The notes under the pieces were generated by a model. That model saw only the letters and a list, made by a program, of their open reading frames with translations, was not told the origin of the DNA and made no database searches. This document shows positions 59,991 to 64,000 of a stretch of 64,000 bases of DNA, in pieces (position 1 is the stretch's first letter; each line of letters starts with the position of its first letter). The stretch is from Epiperipatus broadwayi (taxonomy: Eukaryota; Onychophora; Udeonychophora; Euonychophora; Peripatidae): contig JAQFVV010000280.1 of NCBI GenBank assembly GCA_028023455.1, forward strand, positions 1,048,001-1,112,000, read 5' to 3'. The position numbers and the translations under genes were made by a program.

Positions 59991-61279
59991 AAAGAAATTA
60001 AATATTCCACACAATGTCAATCGCTATGCAGGTGCATTCAATGACAAATATCAGATGCTACTGGTTACACATGCATCGTGGGATATGGCCAAGTCCACTT
60101 CTCACTACATCAGAGCACCAATTTCAAATCCATCCATATTTCATCTGATTCATAAAACACCATATTTTTTTTATTTGTTTGAATTACATAAATATGGATC
60201 GTAATTATGTACATGCAAAACCGTTTCTTCTAATTACATCTAAAACATTAAAAATACACTAAAAAAACTGCCAAATGCTGTTCCACCACATTACATGATA
60301 AAAAAAAGCCCTGAATGTATCAGATATTAACACATATTTACATAACTTCCTAACACCATCAATTCAAAATTTTTTATTTTAGTTTTTTTTTTTGTATTTG
60401 TGGATTTTTGAATTTCAAGAATAGATATTTTACTCATTATTATAAATTCAAGCTTTACTAAAAGCAAAAATAATCATTAATTTTACTATCTATAATTTTG
60501 TTTATATATAAATACTTTCTGCATAATGTATACATTTATTTTATTAATAATTTAAAATTTTAAAATATATTCACAAACAATTTTGTAGGAATCATTAAAA
60601 TAATAAATCAAAACAATAATTTACTTTTAATGAATAATTTATCTTTGTTTTTAATTAATATCTTATTTAAAATGGAAGTGGCTTTTCCTTTTTAAAGTTT
60701 AATTATAGCATTAATTACAAATGAAATAGTTATTGGATTATAGAAAAAAAAAAAGATGCAGTTTACTGGTTTTAATTTTATTGATTTATAGGCATAATTG
60801 ATTATTGAACTTTTTTTTCCTTTAATTTTGTTTGTAAATGTGTTTTTGTAAACCTAATTTATTTATTATAAAAGATTAAATTTTTTCCTCTATAAAATTT
60901 GACTTGAAAACCTTGTTGCAGTTGAATGATGAAATCCCAGCTGCTTCATTTAAATATATTTTATCATCAGAAAAAAAAAAAGTCAGGTTGTGTTTAAAGC
61001 AATTCTCTCAAATGTCTCAAAATATTTAAATAATAAACTTATTGTTGAAGCTAACCTAAAAACTTTTCTAGTATTTAAAATTAAATAATATATATATTAA
61101 TCTAAAATTAAAAGTGTTGGCCTGTGTAATTTAAAAATTATTTTAATTAAGTTAGATTTAATATAAATAAAATAAAAATTTTGTTAAAAAAGATTTAATT
61201 AGCATAAAACATTTTTTAAATAAGCAAAAAAAAAAAAAGGGGGGGGAGGGTTAAATAATAAAAACAGTATAGTTATCTG

Positions 61280-63120
61280 TCAAAACAATTCTCATGCACC
61301 AAACTAAGACTATCTTCCCAAGTCTTTCTATCCTGTGCTAAATTTTTTAATATTCATAATTGCTTTCAATCTCAAGATTATTGTATTAACTTCTTTCCTC
61401 TTTTATCTCTTTTTCTTTTATTCTTCACAGTCCCAACATTTTATGTGTATATATTTCTCTTCATAATTTTATTTTTCCAACTTATTCCTTTTATCTTTCT
61501 TCAAATTCATATTTCCAAAGCTTCCAATATTTCTTAATTATCTAGTTTATTCTATATAAAACATCCCAAACAAATCTCTTTTTTTAAATATATTATTTGA
61601 ATGGACTACAAAATTATCTCCCCAATAATCTTTCACCTTTATTAAAATTTTATTTAGCTATTCCAATTTTTACTTTAATTTTTTTTTTTTTGCTCCACAA
61701 CTTTTCTGTTCAATATTTATTTTAAATGTTTTCATTTTTTTTACTTACTTTTACGGGTTTAGTTTATTTACATAAGATCTTAAGTTTATTCTCGCTATCT
61801 ACAAGGTACTATCGTCATCATATCTGACACAATGTTAATTCTGTTTTTTGTTTACCTAATACTTAATCAATAATTTACTAAAATGCATATTAAATAAACA
61901 TGAGATGAACATCACTCCTATCTTATATATATTGTTTTTCATTTAAATAAGAATGTCATTAAATCTAACAAGTATTTTCTAATACATTTTTTATTAAAAT
62001 GACATTCCAAACTATTTTTATTTTTCAAGGTCACTATAACAAATCTTAGCCTTTTTACTTCTTTTAATATGTCTCTCAACTATAGTATTCAAATACTGAA
62101 GTTTTATATTTAGTTAGTTTTTTTTCCTAAATTCAAATTGCTCAAGTGATTTAAATAAGTATTCTATTCATAACATTTAATGACATTTTATTTGCATGTG
62201 AGATTAAGATAATAGTTTTAAAATCTTCACATTTTATAGCATTAAGCTTTTTACCTACTAGAATCATAATATAATGGGTATTTACACAAGTTATATGTTA
62301 TAATTCAAATATTAATTAACTTCCTCAAATCTTTACAAAATTTGTAATAATTCAATTGGAATCTTATTGATTTTTTTGTAGTTTGACTTTTTTTAATCTC
62401 ATTTAAAGTTTTTATAACTTATTTTGTTTAAATATTGCATAACTTATTTCAGTATTATTTTTATTTCATGTAAATGGATTGTTATTTGTGTTATATAAAT
62501 CATATAAATGTTTCTTCCACCATTTCAATGCAATCACTATTTTTATTAGTGTCTTATTAATGTGATTAACAATGTCACATAACTTTCTCATAAATTTATT
62601 CATATATTTCTAATAGTAGTTATCTTCATCCTACTCTGAACCATCTACTAAGCTTAAGTAATCAATAAATATCAGATAATGTAATACTATAAAATTTCTA
62701 TCTGCAGAACAGTTTCTGGCTTTTATATTTGTCAATGAAAACTAGGATCTAAAGCTGGAACTAATGCACTTATGCATCCAATAATCACATTTTATTCCTT
62801 TCTACTTTACCCCATGCCATCCATGAGGTTTCTTTGTTTTATTTTCAGTTCACGCACAATCTGTCCAGTAATGAAGGCAGTAATCACAGTTTATTCCCGA
62901 TCTTTTCTGCTTTGCGGCCAATTTATATCTTCTTCGATGTATTCTATAATGCATTGCCTTTTTTCTTGTCAGCTCAACAACAACTCTACTATATTTTTTT
63001 CTATCATTACTAATCCAAGTTTCCTTTCTCCTTATCTCTGGTATTTCTTTGTATTCAAAAAATATATTTTTACAAAAATGCCAACAAAAGAAAAAACACT
63101 TAGCAACCTTGATTTTTAAT
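61280..63120 (-). pseudogene. LINE (RTE-like) relic
   Basis: The minus strand carries LINE-like sequence: the plus-strand complement CTTCCCAAGTCTTTCTATCC (61313) and TCCAAAGCTTCCAATATTTC (61515) resemble the antisense C-terminal/3' part of RTE-type LINEs. On the minus strand 63045-62860 reads PEIRRKETWISNDRKKYSRV, then VELTRKKAMHYRIHRRRYKL and AAKQKRSGINCDYCLHYWTD, a basic region that could lie between endonuclease and RT domains. The catalytic RT box could not be located. The 115-codon plus-strand frame at 62772-63119 is only its complement. Confidence 0.5.
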
Positions 63121-63618
63121 TATCTTATCTTTTTTTTTTACTCTTGGAACTTTTTAATTGCACTCTTTTCGTTTACTTTAACTAGACAAAAGAAATCGAA
63201 AAGAATTCAATCCTTAATGGACATTCCACATTCATTAATTTTAAAAACTATTTCCACAAAATCTGAATATTTACAATACATCAATTCATTTAATTAAAAA
63301 AAAAAGAGAGATAAGTGTGGTTAGATCTGTTTCTAGAACAATAAGAAATATGTTTTGCTAATTAATTCGAATAACAACTGTAAAAGAAATTTTTTTCTTT
63401 TACATGCTTTAAAATCTTTTATTTTTACTTCTTTTTCTTTCTCTTCTAAAAAACAACATTCACCTATATACATGTATCCCAATTAAAATATTAACCCATA
63501 TCTATCATTCCAGCAAATACATGTGCACTTGTCCGTGTGACTTTTCCAATAATAATTATAAAATAAATAATAATAACAAATTTTTTTTTATCTAAAATCT
63601 ACCCTTTCTCTCCTTTGT

Positions 63619-63652
63619 AACAGGATTTGAACTCAGTTCCTGTTACAGGGGC
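63619..63652. repeat. Short inverted repeat TGTAACAGG...CCTGTTACA
   Basis: TGTAACAGGATTTGAACTCA is followed immediately by GTTCCTGTTACA, an inverted pair with the same outer bases as the block at 40338-40459. A further GGAACTGAG at about 63689 mirrors CTCAGTTCC at 63636. It looks like the fused termini of an LTR-type or MITE-type element. Confidence 0.5.
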
Positions 63653-64000
63653 AATCTGTACAAAAAAATAATTGGCTTGCTTAATTTCAGGAACTGAGAC
63701 CCTGGGTGATTTCTTAGCACTCGCTCTCAAAAATTTACAGAATGCACACTGCTGCCCTCATTTTAAATATTCCCCCTTTTATCTGTTTGGTTTCTTTTGT
63801 TTTCTATAGTAAATCTAAATTGTAAGATTAGGGTGGAATTTAATTAATCGGCACAATTATAACTTAGTAATTAAATTGTTATTTTCCTAATTAAATTCTT
63901 TTTGTTATCTGATTATTTAGTTAGTTTTGTTTAATTGCATTTTAAGCTGGATTTCTGTTAATCAGATAACAACTAATTTTAACATACTTTATGCATTTAA
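63653..64000. other. Right edge, no gene recognised
   Basis: A moderately GC-rich patch to about 63780 (CACACTGCTGCCCTC) and AT-rich sequence after that. A short direct/inverted motif ATCAGATAAC / GTTATCTGATT appears at about 63961 and 63905. No coding signal. Confidence 0.4.

Larger units (their letters stand above)
55172..64000 (+). other. RALGAPA intron 7 (over 8.8 kb, continues beyond the window)
   Basis: Phase-2 donor GTGAGT at 55172. No exon coding for the start of the Rap/RalGAP domain is found on the plus strand up to 64000. Contents: an unclassified island, a short repeat, a foldback copy, a hAT transposase relic and a LINE relic. 60150-61280 is AT-rich without recognisable content, and 63300-63600 likewise. 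Confidence 0.8.

Noticed and set aside
62772-63119. 115-codon plus-strand frame
   Set aside because: Complement of minus-strand LINE-like coding sequence; rich in hydrophobic low-complexity residues.
1-64000. CRISPR arrays, operons or ribosomal RNA genes
   Set aside because: Tandem repeats here have no spacer pattern; the window is clearly from a eukaryotic nuclear genome and no rRNA sequence was seen.

Overview
The window looks like a stretch of a large, very A+T-rich invertebrate (metazoan) genome. It holds one recognisable host gene, on the + strand, with multi-kilobase introns filled by transposable elements, microsatellites and poly-A/T runs. I cannot fix the phylum. The element mix (Penelope-like elements with a GIY-YIG nuclease, RTE-type LINEs, Gypsy remnants, mariner, several hAT families, tRNA-derived SINEs) fits AT-rich arthropods or molluscs. 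No sign of bacterial organisation, operons or CRISPR was seen.

The host gene is the Ral GTPase-activating protein alpha subunit (RALGAPA1/RALGAPA2 orthologue). Seven exons are supported by conserved coding sequence, consensus splice sites and consistent intron phases: 702-953, 19094-19243, 23886-23939, 28322-28466, 32375-32544, 44958-45139 and 55064-55171. Joined, they give 1061 nt (353 codons plus 2 nt) of one open frame. This is the region just upstream of the C-terminal Rap/RalGAP catalytic domain, which must lie beyond the right edge. A possible eighth exon end lies at the extreme left (about 7-48). Complete introns between the seven supported exons run from about 3.9 kb to 18.1 kb, and the last exceeds 8.8 kb.

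Layout of the introns. Intron 1 (954-19093): a foldback repeat, SINE relics, a pogo/Tc-like MITE with 26-bp-scale inverted ends (4498-5410), a hAT MITE (8226-8568), a decayed Gypsy pol (10.3-12.76 kb), a large inverted repeat carrying tRNA-like promoters (13501-14287), and an inverted-plus-tandem repeat array ending just before exon 2. Intron 2: a tRNA-like SINE head, a foldback copy, a mariner relic (-) and an RTE LINE relic (+). Intron 3: an LTR-like island with a primer-binding-site-like motif. Intron 4: a hAT deletion derivative with target duplications and three SINE copies in a row. Intron 5: two Penelope-like elements of different lineages, two hairpin repeats (one nearly perfect) and GC-richer LTR-like islands. 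Intron 6: two Penelope 3' ends arranged head to head in a large inverted repeat, a hAT MITE, a long minisatellite of about 110-130 bp units and a second one of about 66 bp units. Intron 7: a GC-richer unclassified island, a hAT transposase relic (-), the fourth foldback copy and a LINE relic (-).

No complete, intact transposon gene was found; every element is broken by stops, frameshifts or truncation. The most interesting structures are the Penelope inverted pair, the near-perfect palindrome at 37.5 kb, the foldback family with a conserved tail, and the hAT element that keeps the start of a GTF2IRD2-like transposase.
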